Shown: piece by piece, positions 8,034 through 8,044 of the stretch | Layout of the letters: the number at the start of each line of letters is the position of its first letter | Position numbering within the stretch: the stretch's first letter is position 1 | NCBI GenBank assembly: GCA_027349615.1 | Contig: DAIEML010000103.1 | Span: forward strand, 1-8,044 | Direction of reading: 5' to 3' | Source: Ignavibacteriales bacterium | GTDB taxonomy: Bacteria > Bacteroidota > Ignavibacteria > Ignavibacteriales > Ignavibacteriaceae | Length of the DNA: 8,044 nucleotides | Translations under genes and position numbers: made by a program | The notes under the pieces: generated by a model | The model's database searches: none | What the model saw: the letters and a program-made list of their open reading frames with translations, nothing else | What the model was told of the DNA's origin: nothing

Positions 8034-8044
8034 ATAAGTTTAAC

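Noticed and set aside
1..8044. Defence system, mobile element, CRISPR array, tRNA or rRNA
   Set aside because: No direct repeats with regular spacers, transposase, integrase, terminal inverted repeats or RNA-gene motifs were seen on either strand. The window is filled by five housekeeping-type or exported-protein genes.

Overview
The window reads as an ordinary, AT-rich, densely packed stretch of chromosome from a Gram-negative bacterium of the FCB group (Bacteroidota, Ignavibacteriota, Chlorobiota). Three things point there: an LpxB lipid A enzyme, so an outer membrane with lipopolysaccharide; a large secreted protein ending in a type IX secretion (T9SS) C-terminal sorting domain with the NPF...STTISFYLP signature; and gene starts with no clear Shine-Dalgarno sequence. 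The form of the sorting signature (Q-N-x-P-N-P-F) is common in Ignavibacteria-like lineages. That finer placement is inference, not something the window proves.

All five genes lie on the minus strand, so they are transcribed from right to left. In that order they are: smc (8033-4440, complete, TTG start), the chromosome-organising ATPase; a 676-residue T9SS-exported repeat protein (4465-2435) that overlaps the smc end by 26 bases; an MtnX/SerB-like HAD phosphatase (2426-1707), 8 bases further on; an ICMT-family integral-membrane methyltransferase (1632-1045), after a 74-base gap; and lpxB (from 1021, running off the left edge at base 1), 23 bases further on. The largest gap is 74 bases. No RNA gene, mobile element, CRISPR array, convincing terminator or origin is visible. 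Plus-strand open frames are shadows of these genes.

The tight spacing suggests one or two transcription units. The genes do not form an obvious shared pathway: chromosome segregation, an exported protein, a small-molecule phosphatase, a membrane methyltransferase and lipid A synthesis. I found no clear evidence of a new multi-gene system. The most rewarding items are the eight-fold, roughly 55-residue repeat in the exported protein, its odd signal-peptide start inside smc, the forced TTG start of smc, and the unknown substrates of the phosphatase and the methyltransferase.
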